A stretch of DNA of 36,981 nt from Thiotrichaceae bacterium UBA7357. Its GTDB lineage: Bacteria > Pseudomonadota > Gammaproteobacteria > Eutrophobiales > Eutrophobiaceae. The translations under genes and the position numbers were made by a program. Position 1 is the stretch's first letter. Every line of letters starts with the position of its first letter. Positions 8,239-17,268 of the stretch are shown here, piece by piece. The stretch covers positions 216 through 37,196 of the forward strand of contig DKOR01000020.1 in the NCBI GenBank assembly GCA_002470825.1, given 5' to 3'. The notes below the pieces were generated by a model. It worked only from the letters and a program-made list of their open reading frames with translations. It was not told the origin of the DNA and did not search any database.

Positions 8239-9588
8239 ATGAAGGATACGAAACTACATTTTGATGCAGCCGTTGTTGGTCTTGGTAAGACCGGACTCTC
8301 GTGCGTACGTTATTTGTTGAATAAAGGCTTGAAAATTGTTGTTACAGACAGCCGTATGAATCCGCCGGGTCTCTCAACGTTTAAGACTGAGTGCACATCA
8401 GTTCCTATTTTTCTTGGGAAAATTAATGCAGAAATACTCTTGTCATCAGACCAAGTAATTCTAAGTCCAGGGATATCGTTGCATAACGAGGCTGTTAAAC
8501 AAGCGATTGCAAATGGTATCCCTGTTTTTGGTGACATTGAAATATTCTGCCAGCAGGCGAAAGCGCCAATAATTGCAGTATCTGGCTCTAATGGGAAGAG
8601 CACTGTTACAACTTTAGTTGCGGAAATGACTAGAAGAGCTGGTTTAAATACTTGTGTCGGTGGAAACCTTGGTACACCAGCACTTGAATTACTAAATGAA
8701 GATATACCAGATTTATATGTGCTTGAGTTATCCAGTTTCCAATTGGAAACAACTTTTTCTTTAAGTGCACATGCAAGCGTGATATTGAATGTCTCGCCTG
8801 ATCACATGGATCGTTATGCAAATCTAAATGAATATGCTAACGCAAAGAAAAAGATCTATTCAGGTAATGGGTTGATGGTTATCAATCAAGATGATGATGT
8901 AGTTAAAGCAATGGATGATAATTTAAGAAAATCAATCTCTTTTACCCTAAATAAACCTGAAAAAAATAACTTTGGTACCATTATAAGAAACAGTGAAGTC
9001 TGGTTATGTCAGGGTGATAACGAAATAATTAAGCAAGATGAACTTGGTATAAAAGGGGAACATAATGTAGCCAACGCCCTAGCAGCAATAGCATTAGCAA
9101 CTTCCGTGAATGTGCCATTTGACTCAATGGTTAAAACTTTAAGAAGTTTTTCTGGACTTGAGCATAGATGTCAGCGAGTTGCAACAATCAAAGAGATTGA
9201 TTGGTTTAATGACTCGAAGGCAACAAATGTAGGTGCTTGTATAGCATCAATTAAAAGTCTTTCCGATCTTGGTGAAATTATTCTTATCGCTGGAGGAGAT
9301 AGTAAAGATGCAAATTTATCTAGTTTAAAACCAATAATAGCAAAACATGTGAAACATGTTTTGCTATTAGGACTCGATGCAAAAAAAATAGCGAATGTTA
9401 TTGATCCAGAAGTCACATATGATTTTGTGACTGACATGACTGAAGCGGTCAATACTGCAAATGATTTAGCAGAGGCTGGTGAAGTAGTTCTACTCGCTCC
9501 TGCCTGCGCCAGTTTAGATATGTATGAAAGTTATCAGGAGCGTGGTACTGCTTTTGTTGATGCAATTAATATGTTGGAGGTGTCTTAA
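8239..9588 (+). CDS. murD: UDP-MurNAc-L-Ala:D-Glu ligase MurD
   Basis: MurD adds D-glutamate to UDP-MurNAc-L-alanine in the cytoplasm. The N-terminal Rossmann-like domain begins AAVVGLGKTGLSC. The ATP loop is VSGSNGKSTVTTL, and the central domain carries LELSSFQLE and NVSPDHMDRY. The C-terminal domain carries WFNDSKATNVGAC and LAPACASLDMY. I place the start at ATG 8239, which gives the usual short lead (MKDTKLHFD) and about 449 residues. A TTG at 8209, 7 nt downstream of a GAGGG at 8197-8201, would add 10 residues and cannot be excluded. ftsW starts 5 nt after the stop. Confidence 0.94.
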   Translation: MKDTKLHFDAAVVGLGKTGLSCVRYLLNKGLKIVVTDSRMNPPGLSTFKTECTSVPIFLGKINAEILLSSDQVILSPGISLHNEAVKQAIANGIPVFGDIEIFCQQAKAPIIAVSGSNGKSTVTTLVAEMTRRAGLNTCVGGNLGTPALELLNEDIPDLYVLELSSFQLETTFSLSAHASVILNVSPDHMDRYANLNEYANAKKKIYSGNGLMVINQDDDVVKAMDDNLRKSISFTLNKPEKNNFGTIIRNSEVWLCQGDNEIIKQDELGIKGEHNVANALAAIALATSVNVPFDSMVKTLRSFSGLEHRCQRVATIKEIDWFNDSKATNVGACIASIKSLSDLGEIILIAGGDSKDANLSSLKPIIAKHVKHVLLLGLDAKKIANVIDPEVTYDFVTDMTEAVNTANDLAEAGEVVLLAPACASLDMYESYQERGTAFVDAINMLEVS

Positions 9589-9593
9589 CATTT

Positions 9594-10793
9594 ATGCACA
9601 ATAAACAACAAGCAACATTGTCTTCACAGTCGCAGGTGAACAAAAAATTAATAGCAGGTTATGACTTCTGGTTAATGGGAATCTCTCTATTGATACTTTG
9701 TTTCGGTCTGATAATGGTGACATCTGCCTCTATCTCTATATCAGCCAAGGAATTTGATGACCCATTATTTTATTTATGGCGACAGAGTGTAGCAGCACTT
9801 ATTGGTTTATTTTTTGCTTCGATAATTTTAAAAATCCCAATCCATTTTTGGGAGGCAGTGAGTGTTTCTTTATTAATGATGGGAATATTTTTGTTGATAT
9901 TGATTCTGATTCCAGGCATTGGAAAGGAAGTTAATGGCAGTATGCGTTGGATTCAACTGGGGCCATTCTCTTTACAAGCATCTGAGCCAGTTAAACTATT
10001 TTTTATTGCTTACCTTGCTGGATATATGGTTCGTCATCGTGAGACGGTACGAACCAATTTTACTGGGTTTATTAGCCCGATTATTGTACTGACTCTTATC
10101 TCAATCTTACTATTACTTGAACCTGATTTCGGAGCAACCGTAGTCTTGTTTGGAACTGCACTAGGTATGTTGTTTATGGGGGGCGTTTCTCTTATACGTT
10201 TTAGTGCATGGGTTTCAGTTGCAGTTGCCTTCCTGAGCACTGTAGCAGTCTTGTCTCCTTATCGTTTGCAACGATTGATGAGTTTCGTTGACCCTTGGAA
10301 AGATCCTTATGATAGTGGCTTTCAGTTAACACAAGCCTTGATTGCGTTTGGTCAAGGCGATTGGTTTGGAGTAGGACTTGGTAGTAGTGTACAAAAACTT
10401 TTTTATTTGCCAGAAGCGCATACTGATTTTATTTTTTCTGTCTTGGCAGAAGAACTTGGGTTGTTAGGTAGTATAACGATGATCCTTTTATATTCATTTA
10501 TTGTTTGGCGCGCTTTTGTTATCGGGCATATAGCTGAACGTGTTGAGAAATATTTTGCTGCTTATTTCGCATATGGTATTGGATTAATCATTGGTATTCA
10601 GGCTTATATTAACATTGGTGTAAATATGGGTGTCTTACCCACTAAGGGTTTGACTCTTCCACTGATGAGTTATGGCGGTAATAGTTTGATCGTATTCTGT
10701 ATGCTGCTAGGTATTCTCTTACGTGTTGAATATGAAAATCGTCAAGATACTCGTCACATCATAACTAATGTGGAGCCAGCCTATGCGGGATAA
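9594..10793 (+). CDS. ftsW: Septal peptidoglycan glycosyltransferase FtsW
   Basis: FtsW is a SEDS-family polytopic membrane protein that polymerises lipid II into septal glycan strands together with FtsI. The 399-residue product has about ten membrane segments. Recognisable family motifs are the N-terminal GLIMVTSAS, the extracellular loop NGSMRWIQLGPFSLQASEPVKL, LLEPDFGATVV, RLMSFVDPWKDPYDSGFQ and, near the C-terminus, GVLPTKGLTLPLMSYGG with NSLI. The last matches the SEDS signature. A strong Shine-Dalgarno (GGAGGT, 9577-9582) lies at the end of murD. Confidence 0.96.
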   Translation: MHNKQQATLSSQSQVNKKLIAGYDFWLMGISLLILCFGLIMVTSASISISAKEFDDPLFYLWRQSVAALIGLFFASIILKIPIHFWEAVSVSLLMMGIFLLILILIPGIGKEVNGSMRWIQLGPFSLQASEPVKLFFIAYLAGYMVRHRETVRTNFTGFISPIIVLTLISILLLLEPDFGATVVLFGTALGMLFMGGVSLIRFSAWVSVAVAFLSTVAVLSPYRLQRLMSFVDPWKDPYDSGFQLTQALIAFGQGDWFGVGLGSSVQKLFYLPEAHTDFIFSVLAEELGLLGSITMILLYSFIVWRAFVIGHIAERVEKYFAAYFAYGIGLIIGIQAYINIGVNMGVLPTKGLTLPLMSYGGNSLIVFCMLLGILLRVEYENRQDTRHIITNVEPAYAG

Positions 10794-11868
10794 GAATATT
10801 CTTATCATGGCAGGTGGAACGGGAGGCCATATTTATCCTGCGTTGGCTGTCGCTGATTATCTTAAAGAAAATGGGTTTAATCTATTCTGGTTGGGTACAG
10901 ATAAAGGACTAGAAACGAATGTGATTCCTGATCATGGTTATCCATTACTGAAAATTAATGTTGTTGCTGTAAGAGGTAAAGGTTTAGTCCGTTTATTGAT
11001 TGCACCGATCATGTTGTTACTCGCTTTGATTCAAGCACTCTTGATAATTATAAAAATAAGACCTGTAGCTGTCTTAGGTATGGGTGGTTTTGCAAGTGGC
11101 CCGGGTGGAATTGCTGCATGGTTAATGCGTGTCCCATTGTTGATTCATGAACAAAATGCTATCGCTGGATTAACAAATAAATTGTTAGCGCCTCTCGCTG
11201 TTTCTGTGATGACTGCCTTCCCGGGAGTATTTAAAGAGACTGATAAAGTAACTATTACAGGCAACCCTGTACGTAGCGATATTATAAATTTATCAAAACC
11301 TAAAGAACGTCATATAAATAATGATGCTAGATTAATCAAAGTTTTGGCGCTTGGTGGTAGCCTAGGTGCAAAAGTATTAAATGATGTGATTCCCAAATCA
11401 TTAATAGCTTTGGCTGCTGATTTCGAAGTTGAAGTAAAACATCAATGTGGAGAAAAGCATTATGAAGTAATGAGGACTGCTTATGATAATAGCAAAATTA
11501 ACTCCGAAGTGACCTCTTTTATTGATGATATGGCTGAAGCTTATGCTTGGGCTGATGTTGTTGTGTGCCGTGCAGGTGCATTAACTATCGCTGAATTAGC
11601 TGCCTCTGGTGTTGCTTCAATACTCATCCCGTTCCCATCTGCGGTTGATGATCATCAGACTGCGAATGGAAATTACCTGACAACAGAAGGTGCTGCAATT
11701 TTGATTCAAGAATCACAATTCACAGTTGATAAATTGAAAGAGGTCTTATTACAACTTATAAATGCTCCTGAATGCTTATTGGAGATGGCCATAAAAGCAC
11801 GCTCACTAGCTAAGCCAAAAGCAACTAAGCTTGTCGCAAATATATGTATGGAAACAACACATGTCTAA
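10783..11868 (+). CDS. murG: Lipid II synthase MurG (GT28 N-acetylglucosaminyltransferase)
   Basis: MurG adds GlcNAc to lipid I at the inner face of the membrane, yielding lipid II. The product is about 361 residues with the N-terminal GGTGGHIYPAL loop (about residues 11-21), LGMGGFASGPGGIAAW, HEQNAIAGLTNK and, in the C-terminal GT-B domain, GGSLGAKVLND and CRAGALTIAELAA. I chose ATG 10783 because TGGAG at 10771-10775 is 7 nt upstream and it begins MRDKNILIMAGG. The upstream ATG at 10768 adds five residues and has no ribosome binding site. It overlaps ftsW by 11 nt. Confidence 0.96.
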   Translation: MRDKNILIMAGGTGGHIYPALAVADYLKENGFNLFWLGTDKGLETNVIPDHGYPLLKINVVAVRGKGLVRLLIAPIMLLLALIQALLIIIKIRPVAVLGMGGFASGPGGIAAWLMRVPLLIHEQNAIAGLTNKLLAPLAVSVMTAFPGVFKETDKVTITGNPVRSDIINLSKPKERHINNDARLIKVLALGGSLGAKVLNDVIPKSLIALAADFEVEVKHQCGEKHYEVMRTAYDNSKINSEVTSFIDDMAEAYAWADVVVCRAGALTIAELAASGVASILIPFPSAVDDHQTANGNYLTTEGAAILIQESQFTVDKLKEVLLQLINAPECLLEMAIKARSLAKPKATKLVANICMETTHV

Positions 11869-13273
11869 TATGCAATCACATGCAATGGGTAGAGTGAAAC
11901 ATATTCACTTTATAGGTATTGGTGGTGCTGGTATGGGTGGTATAGCTGAGGTGCTTAAAAATATTGGTTATGAAATTAGTGGTTCTGATATTAAAGAAAG
12001 TACTATTACCAAAAGACTAAAATCATTGGGAATACAAATATCAATAGGACATTCAGCGAAAAATATTAAAGAAACGGATGTCGTTGTTATAACAAGTGTT
12101 ATTGATGAAAATAATGAAGAAATTTGTGAAGCACGTAAAAATAGAATTCCGATAGTAGGTCGTGCAGAAATGTTGGCAGAGCTTATGCGGTTTAGTCCAG
12201 GAATTGCGATTGCCGGAACACATGGAAAAACAACCACTACTAGTTTGGTTGCGAGTGTGCTAGCAGAAGGAGGTCTTGATCCTACCTATATTATTGGTGG
12301 ATTATTGAATAGCTCGGGTTCTCATGCACGTCTTGGTAGTGGTAAGTATATTGTTGCTGAAGCAGACGAAAGCGATGCCTCTTTTTTGCATCTTTATCCA
12401 ATAATTGCAGTAATCACAAATATTGATGCTGACCATCTAGATACTTATGCTGGTGATTTTGTAAATCTGCGAAATAATTTTGTTGAATTTCTACATCAAA
12501 TCCCTTTTTACGGGTTAGCTGTGTTGTGTATTGACGATGAGGGTGTGAAAAAAATATTGTCTGAAGTTACCAAACCTGTTGTGACCTATGGAGTTGATAT
12601 TGAAGCTGATTACAGGGCTGAATTATTATATCAAGAGAAAACTAAGACTTGGTTCAATGTGTCACGTAAAGATAAAAAAGACTGGCTAGAGGTAGAACTT
12701 AATTTACCAGGAAAACATAATTTGTTAAATGCGTTGGCATCAATTGCAGTTGCTCATGAATTAGGTGTTAGTGATAAAAATATTATTAATGCGCTGCGCC
12801 ATTTTCAGGGTATATCTCGTCGTTGTCATGTGTATGGGAAAATAAAAATCAATAATTTCAATGCAATATTGATTGATGACTATGCTCATCACCCCACAGA
12901 AATCAAAGCTACCTTCGCAGCTATTAGGTCTGGTTGGTCTAATCAGCGTCTAGTAGTTGTTTATCAACCGCATCGCTATACACGCATGCGTGATTTATTT
13001 GAAGATTTTAGCCAGGTGCTTTCACAAGCAGAAATTCTCTTGATACTGGATGTTTATGCTGCTGGTGAAGAACCAATTACTGGAGCAGATAGTCGGTCAT
13101 TATGTCGTGCTATAAGGTTGAGAGGCCAAGTAGAACCTGTTTTTGTACAAGATAAAGACAAGATTCTAGAACAGCTGGCAAGCATTATAAAAGAAAATGA
13201 TCTGATCTTAACATTAGGTGCAGGAGATATTGGATCAATTTCAAAACGACTTCACTATGATTGTTCAGAGTGA
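11861..13273 (+). CDS. murC: UDP-MurNAc:L-alanine ligase MurC
   Basis: MurC catalyses the first stem-peptide ligation, adding L-alanine to UDP-MurNAc. The N-terminal IHFIGIGGAGMGGIAEVL, the ATP loop AGTHGKTTTTSLVA, the EADESDASFLHL and TNIDADHLDTY motifs of the central domain, and IDDYAHHPTEIKAT in the C-terminal part are all typical. Length (about 470) fits the family. ATG 11861 has GGAA at 11850-11853 as a weak ribosome binding site and overlaps the murG stop by 8 nt. An upstream in-frame TTG (11831) is less likely. A 73-nt gap without a clear promoter precedes murB. Confidence 0.96.
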   Translation: MSNMQSHAMGRVKHIHFIGIGGAGMGGIAEVLKNIGYEISGSDIKESTITKRLKSLGIQISIGHSAKNIKETDVVVITSVIDENNEEICEARKNRIPIVGRAEMLAELMRFSPGIAIAGTHGKTTTTSLVASVLAEGGLDPTYIIGGLLNSSGSHARLGSGKYIVAEADESDASFLHLYPIIAVITNIDADHLDTYAGDFVNLRNNFVEFLHQIPFYGLAVLCIDDEGVKKILSEVTKPVVTYGVDIEADYRAELLYQEKTKTWFNVSRKDKKDWLEVELNLPGKHNLLNALASIAVAHELGVSDKNIINALRHFQGISRRCHVYGKIKINNFNAILIDDYAHHPTEIKATFAAIRSGWSNQRLVVVYQPHRYTRMRDLFEDFSQVLSQAEILLILDVYAAGEEPITGADSRSLCRAIRLRGQVEPVFVQDKDKILEQLASIIKENDLILTLGAGDIGSISKRLHYDCSE

Positions 13274-13346
13274 TTCTATTAGAGGAAATAACTTTGTTGT
13301 ATATAAAAAATAAAATCACCGTTAGTAGTTAGGATTAAATAGTAAA

Positions 13347-14255
13347 ATGCAAAAAACTATCGACACATCAAGGTTAAGAGGAAAATTGCGTGAGCAAGAG
13401 TTAATGTCACGTCATACGTCTTGGAAAACTGGCGGTGCTGTTGATTATTTCTATTCACCTGCTGATATAGATGATCTATCGGTTTTTATTTCTGCAGTAC
13501 CAATCGAAATGCCTATAATCTGGGTGGGTTTTGGTAGTAACTTGTTAGTCCGTGATGGTGGTATATCTGGAGTAGTTATTTCTGTAGTAGGTGTGCTTAA
13601 TAATCTTGAACTCTTGAATGCAAATGAAGTTTCTATTGGCGCGGGTGTGCCTTGTGTTAAAGCAGCGCGTTTTGCGGCAAAAAATGGCCTCAGCGGCATT
13701 GAGTTTTTAGCGGGAATTCCTGGGTCAATCGGTGGTGCTTTAGCTATGAATGCTGGAGCTTATGGTGGAGACATTTGGAAAAATCTAAATCAGGTAGAAA
13801 CAATAAATCGAGGTGGAGAACATAAAGTATATGCCAAAGAAAATTTTAATGTTGCTTACCGTAGTGTGCCAATTCCTAAAAATGAATGGTTTACTTCTTG
13901 TAAAATTGAATTAGAGATTTCGACTAAAAGTGCGGTAGAGAAAGATATAAAAATGATGTTAAACGAACGTGCATTAGCGCAACCTTTAGGACAATTGAGT
14001 TGCGGTTCTGTTTTTAGGAATCCATCAGAGAAGCACGCAGCAAAATTAATAGAAATTTGTGGGCTTAAGGGAAAACACATTGGAGGTGCATATGTATCAG
14101 AAAAGCATGCTAATTTTATAATTAACATGGGTGATGCAACTTCTGCAGATATAGAGCGATTAATCGAATTAGTATATGAAACAGTATATGAAGAACATGC
14201 TATCAAGTTAATTCCTGAAGTAAGAATTGTTGGTGCTTCTTGGAGAGAGCGATAA
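13347..14255 (+). CDS. murB: UDP-N-acetylenolpyruvoylglucosamine reductase MurB
   Basis: MurB is an FAD enzyme that reduces UDP-GlcNAc-enolpyruvate to UDP-MurNAc with NADPH. The product is 302 residues. It begins with the family's HTSWKTGGAVDYF element. The FAD-binding GFGSNLLVRDGG and GIPGSIGGALAMNAGAYGG motifs follow, and then CGSVFRNP, whose serine (about S221) is the expected catalytic proton donor. Length and motifs resemble the shorter MurB type rather than the roughly 340-residue E. coli type. Its stop overlaps the ddl start by one nt. Confidence 0.96.
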   Translation: MQKTIDTSRLRGKLREQELMSRHTSWKTGGAVDYFYSPADIDDLSVFISAVPIEMPIIWVGFGSNLLVRDGGISGVVISVVGVLNNLELLNANEVSIGAGVPCVKAARFAAKNGLSGIEFLAGIPGSIGGALAMNAGAYGGDIWKNLNQVETINRGGEHKVYAKENFNVAYRSVPIPKNEWFTSCKIELEISTKSAVEKDIKMMLNERALAQPLGQLSCGSVFRNPSEKHAAKLIEICGLKGKHIGGAYVSEKHANFIINMGDATSADIERLIELVYETVYEEHAIKLIPEVRIVGASWRER

Positions 14256-15205
14256 TGTTTTTTTCTGATGATGAACTACAAAATTTTGGTAAGGTTGCTG
14301 TTTTGATGGGAGGAGAATCTGCTGAACGAATTATTTCTCTGGATAGTGGAAAAGCTATAACTACGGCTCTATGCAATGTAGATGTAGATGCGCATGAGAT
14401 TGATTTTGATGGAAGCCTATTATCTCGATTAATTGACGATGATTTTGAGCGCGTATTTATTGCACTGCATGGACGCGGTGGAGAGGATGGAACAATTCAA
14501 GGAGCTCTAGAAACGATTGGTTTGCCTTATACGGGAAGTGGTGTACTTGGGTCTGCATTAGCAATGGATAAAATAAGAAGCAAATTAATCTGGAGAAGTT
14601 TAGGGCTATCAACACCTCCATCTATTGAATTATCTGCAACAAGTGAATGGGATGAAATAGTTGAAAAACTTAGTTTACCAATCATGGTAAAGCCAGTCAG
14701 AGAAGGTTCTAGTTTAGGTGCAAGCAAAGTAACTAATGTTAAAAATTTGTCGCTTGCATGGGAGCATGCAAAACAGTTTGACGAAAGAGTAATGGCAGAA
14801 AGCTGGATTGAAGGTGATGAATATACAGTTCCAATATTAAATAATATTGTTTTGCCGGTTATAAAGCTTGAAACATCACGCGACTTTTATGATTACAAAG
14901 CGAAATATCAAGATAAGGATACAAAATATATCTGTCCATGTGGTCTTGATAAAATGATTGAAAAAAATCTGGGTGATTTATCTCTAAAAGCTTGTAAATA
15001 CCTGGATGTTAGCGGATGGGCGCGTGTTGACATGATAGTCGATGATGAGAATCAAGCTTGGCTAATTGAAGTTAATACTGTCCCAGGTATGACGAATCAT
15101 AGTCTAGTTCCTATGGGAGCTAAACAAGCAGGCTTATCCTTTGAACAATTAGTAGTTCAAATATTAGCTACGAGTTTAGTCATGCCCGTTAAGGCGGAGC
15201 TATAA
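14255..15205 (+). CDS. ddlB: D-alanine--D-alanine ligase
   Basis: Ddl joins two D-alanines with ATP, supplying the dipeptide used by MurF. It is an ATP-grasp enzyme of about 316 residues. Motifs seen are VLMGGESAERIISLDSG at the N-terminus, HGRGGEDGTIQGALE, YTGSGVLGSALAMDK, KPVREGSSLGASKV in the ATP-binding part, and the C-terminal EVNTVPGMTNHSLVP that binds metal and substrate. ATG 14255 overlaps the murB stop (TAATG) with GGAGAGAG at 14242-14249 upstream. A TTG at 14240 would extend it by five residues. The position between murB and ftsQ is that of ddlB in E. coli. Confidence 0.95.
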   Translation: MFFSDDELQNFGKVAVLMGGESAERIISLDSGKAITTALCNVDVDAHEIDFDGSLLSRLIDDDFERVFIALHGRGGEDGTIQGALETIGLPYTGSGVLGSALAMDKIRSKLIWRSLGLSTPPSIELSATSEWDEIVEKLSLPIMVKPVREGSSLGASKVTNVKNLSLAWEHAKQFDERVMAESWIEGDEYTVPILNNIVLPVIKLETSRDFYDYKAKYQDKDTKYICPCGLDKMIEKNLGDLSLKACKYLDVSGWARVDMIVDDENQAWLIEVNTVPGMTNHSLVPMGAKQAGLSFEQLVVQILATSLVMPVKAEL

Positions 15206-15208
15206 AAT

Positions 15209-15982
15209 ATGTCTATAGACATGATTGATAATTCAAATAAATTACATCGCGAGACTTCAAACGAGATTCATTCTCTTAGTTCAAGATTACTTAGTAGTAT
15301 CTTTTTTTTAATATTTATGTTGGTGATCATGGTCGGTGTGATGATTTTATTAAATCCAGGTATTTTGCCAATCAAACAGGTAAGGATTGAGGGAGACTTT
15401 ACACGTTTATCTCCAGTAGATTTAAAGCTACTTGTTATTGATAAAGTGAGGGGTGGTTTTTTCAACCTTGATGTAGACGCAGTTCGTTTTGCTTTATTAG
15501 ATGAGCCTTGGGTTAGTGAAGTTATTGTAAAGCGTATATGGCCTGATTTATTACGTGTCACTGTAATGGAACAAATTCCTGTGGTTCGATGGGCCAATTC
15601 AGGCTTGTTAAATATGGCAGGCGAATATTTTTCTCCTGAGTTTGAAACTATTCCTAAATGGCTCCCAATGTTATCAGGGCCCGCGGGCTCAGAACAGAGC
15701 CTACTAAATAAATACAATTATATGCAAAAAAAAATTAAGGCTGCTGGATTTAATATTACATCGCTTTTTTTGGATGATAGACGAGCATGGTCGTTCGAAC
15801 TTGCTAACGGTATAAAGGTTACTTTAGGACGAAGTGATTTTGAAGAACGATTTAATAGAATATCTGCTTTATTCACAACGACATTGTCAGTGCCCGTAGC
15901 AAAAATAGAAACAATAGATATGCGATATACAAACGGTTTTTCAATTCGATGGAAAAATAATATCAATCATTACATAAGATAA
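15209..15982 (+). CDS. ftsQ: Cell division protein FtsQ
   Basis: FtsQ is a bitopic membrane protein that links the cytoplasmic and periplasmic divisome proteins and binds FtsL/FtsB. The 257-residue product has a cytoplasmic tail (about 1-28), one membrane segment (about 29-50), and a POTRA-like domain starting near IKQVRIEGDF with EPWVSEVIVKRIWPDLLRVTVMEQIPVVRW. The C-terminal FtsQ beta domain ends with FSIRWKN. It starts three nt after ddl with a good ribosome binding site (AAGGCGGAG, 15191-15199). Confidence 0.94.
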   Translation: MSIDMIDNSNKLHRETSNEIHSLSSRLLSSIFFLIFMLVIMVGVMILLNPGILPIKQVRIEGDFTRLSPVDLKLLVIDKVRGGFFNLDVDAVRFALLDEPWVSEVIVKRIWPDLLRVTVMEQIPVVRWANSGLLNMAGEYFSPEFETIPKWLPMLSGPAGSEQSLLNKYNYMQKKIKAAGFNITSLFLDDRRAWSFELANGIKVTLGRSDFEERFNRISALFTTTLSVPVAKIETIDMRYTNGFSIRWKNNINHYIR

Positions 15983-15999
15983 TATTAGGCGAACTAGAT

Positions 16000-17235
16000 A
16001 TGGTAAAAAAAGTAGATAAAAATCTAATTGTTGGACTAGATATAGGCACATCCAAAGTAGTTGCAATCGTTGGTGAAATATCAATAGATGATGAGATTGA
16101 AATAATAGGAATTGGATCAAACCAATCGCGCGGTCTTAAAAAAGGTGTGGTTGTCAATATTGAATCAACAGTTCATTCAATACAAAGAGCGATAGAAGAG
16201 GCTGAGTTAATGGCAGGTTGTGAAATTCATTCTGTTTATACTGGGATTGCTGGAAGTCATATACGTAGCTTGAATTCACATGGGATTGTTGCTATCCGAG
16301 ATAATGAAGTTACTTATAGCGACGTCGATCGGGTTATTGATGCAGCAAAGGCGGTGGCGATACCTGCCGATCAAAAGATCTTGCATATATTACCGCAGGA
16401 ATTTTTAATCGATAATCAGGAAGGTGTTAAAGAACCTATTGGAATGTCTGGAGTTCGACTTGAGGCTAAAGTTCATATGGTCACGGGTGCTGTTAGTGCT
16501 GCACAGAATATTGTGAAATGTGTACGTCGATGTGGTTTAGATGTCGATGATATTATTTTGGAACAACTAGCTTCAAGTTATTCAGTCTTGACCGAAGATG
16601 AAAAAGATCTTGGTATCTGCATGATTGATATCGGAGGTGGCACGACTGATATAGCTGTTTTTACTGATGGTGCAATCCATCATACTGCTGTTATTCCTAT
16701 AGCTGGTGATCAAGTTACCAATGATATTGCTGTTGCATTACGTACGCCTACACAACATGCCGAAGATATAAAAGTTCAATATGCTTGTGCACTAACAAAG
16801 TTAGCTAATCATGATGAGAGTATTGAGGTGCCTAGTGTCGGTGATCGTCCCTCTCGTCGACTCGCGAGACAAACACTATCAGAGGTTGTGCAACCACGAT
16901 ATGAAGAATTATTTACATTAGTTCAGGCTGAATTAAGACGAAGCGGTTATGAAGGATTGATCGCAGCTGGAATTGTTTTGACTGGAGGCAGTTCAAAAAT
17001 GGAAGGGGTTATTGAATTAGCAGAAGAAATATTTCATATGCCAGTTCGTATTGGTATTCCACAGTATGTCTCGGGTCTATCAGATGTTGTTAAGAGTCCA
17101 ATTTATGCAACAGGTGTTGGCTTACTAATTTTTGGTAAAGGGCAGAGTCAAGACAGTAATAGACAAATTGATATTAATAATGGTGTTAAAGGTGTTTTTG
17201 AGAGAATGAAGAGTTGGTTTCAAGGTAATTTTTAA
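16000..17235 (+). CDS. ftsA: Cell division protein FtsA
   Basis: FtsA is an actin-like ATPase that tethers FtsZ filaments to the inner membrane. The 411-residue product begins with the actin-fold phosphate-1 loop GLDIGTSKVVAIVGE and contains the FtsA-specific 1C domain. Further motifs are the phosphate-2 loop IDIGGGTTDIAVF and the adenosine motif IVLTGGSSKMEGV. The last residues, GVFERMKSWFQGNF, form the expected C-terminal amphipathic membrane-targeting helix. It lies between ftsQ and ftsZ as usual. Confidence 0.97.
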   Translation: MVKKVDKNLIVGLDIGTSKVVAIVGEISIDDEIEIIGIGSNQSRGLKKGVVVNIESTVHSIQRAIEEAELMAGCEIHSVYTGIAGSHIRSLNSHGIVAIRDNEVTYSDVDRVIDAAKAVAIPADQKILHILPQEFLIDNQEGVKEPIGMSGVRLEAKVHMVTGAVSAAQNIVKCVRRCGLDVDDIILEQLASSYSVLTEDEKDLGICMIDIGGGTTDIAVFTDGAIHHTAVIPIAGDQVTNDIAVALRTPTQHAEDIKVQYACALTKLANHDESIEVPSVGDRPSRRLARQTLSEVVQPRYEELFTLVQAELRRSGYEGLIAAGIVLTGGSSKMEGVIELAEEIFHMPVRIGIPQYVSGLSDVVKSPIYATGVGLLIFGKGQSQDSNRQIDINNGVKGVFERMKSWFQGNF

Positions 17236-17254
17236 TTAATAACTAAATACAATG

Positions 17255-17262
17255 TAGGAGGT
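17255..17262 (+). promoter_or_regulatory. Strong Shine-Dalgarno of ftsZ
   Basis: TAGGAGGT lies 6 nt upstream of the ftsZ ATG. It is the fullest match to the anti-Shine-Dalgarno sequence that I noticed in the cluster, whereas several neighbours rely on translational coupling. This fits the high FtsZ level needed relative to other divisome proteins. Confidence 0.75.
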
Positions 17263-17268
17263 TACATT

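Noticed and set aside
15268..15717. 149-codon minus-strand ORF opposite ftsQ
   Set aside because: It is antisense to a clear ftsQ and shows only low-complexity, Ser/Thr/Ile-rich sequence typical of shadow frames.
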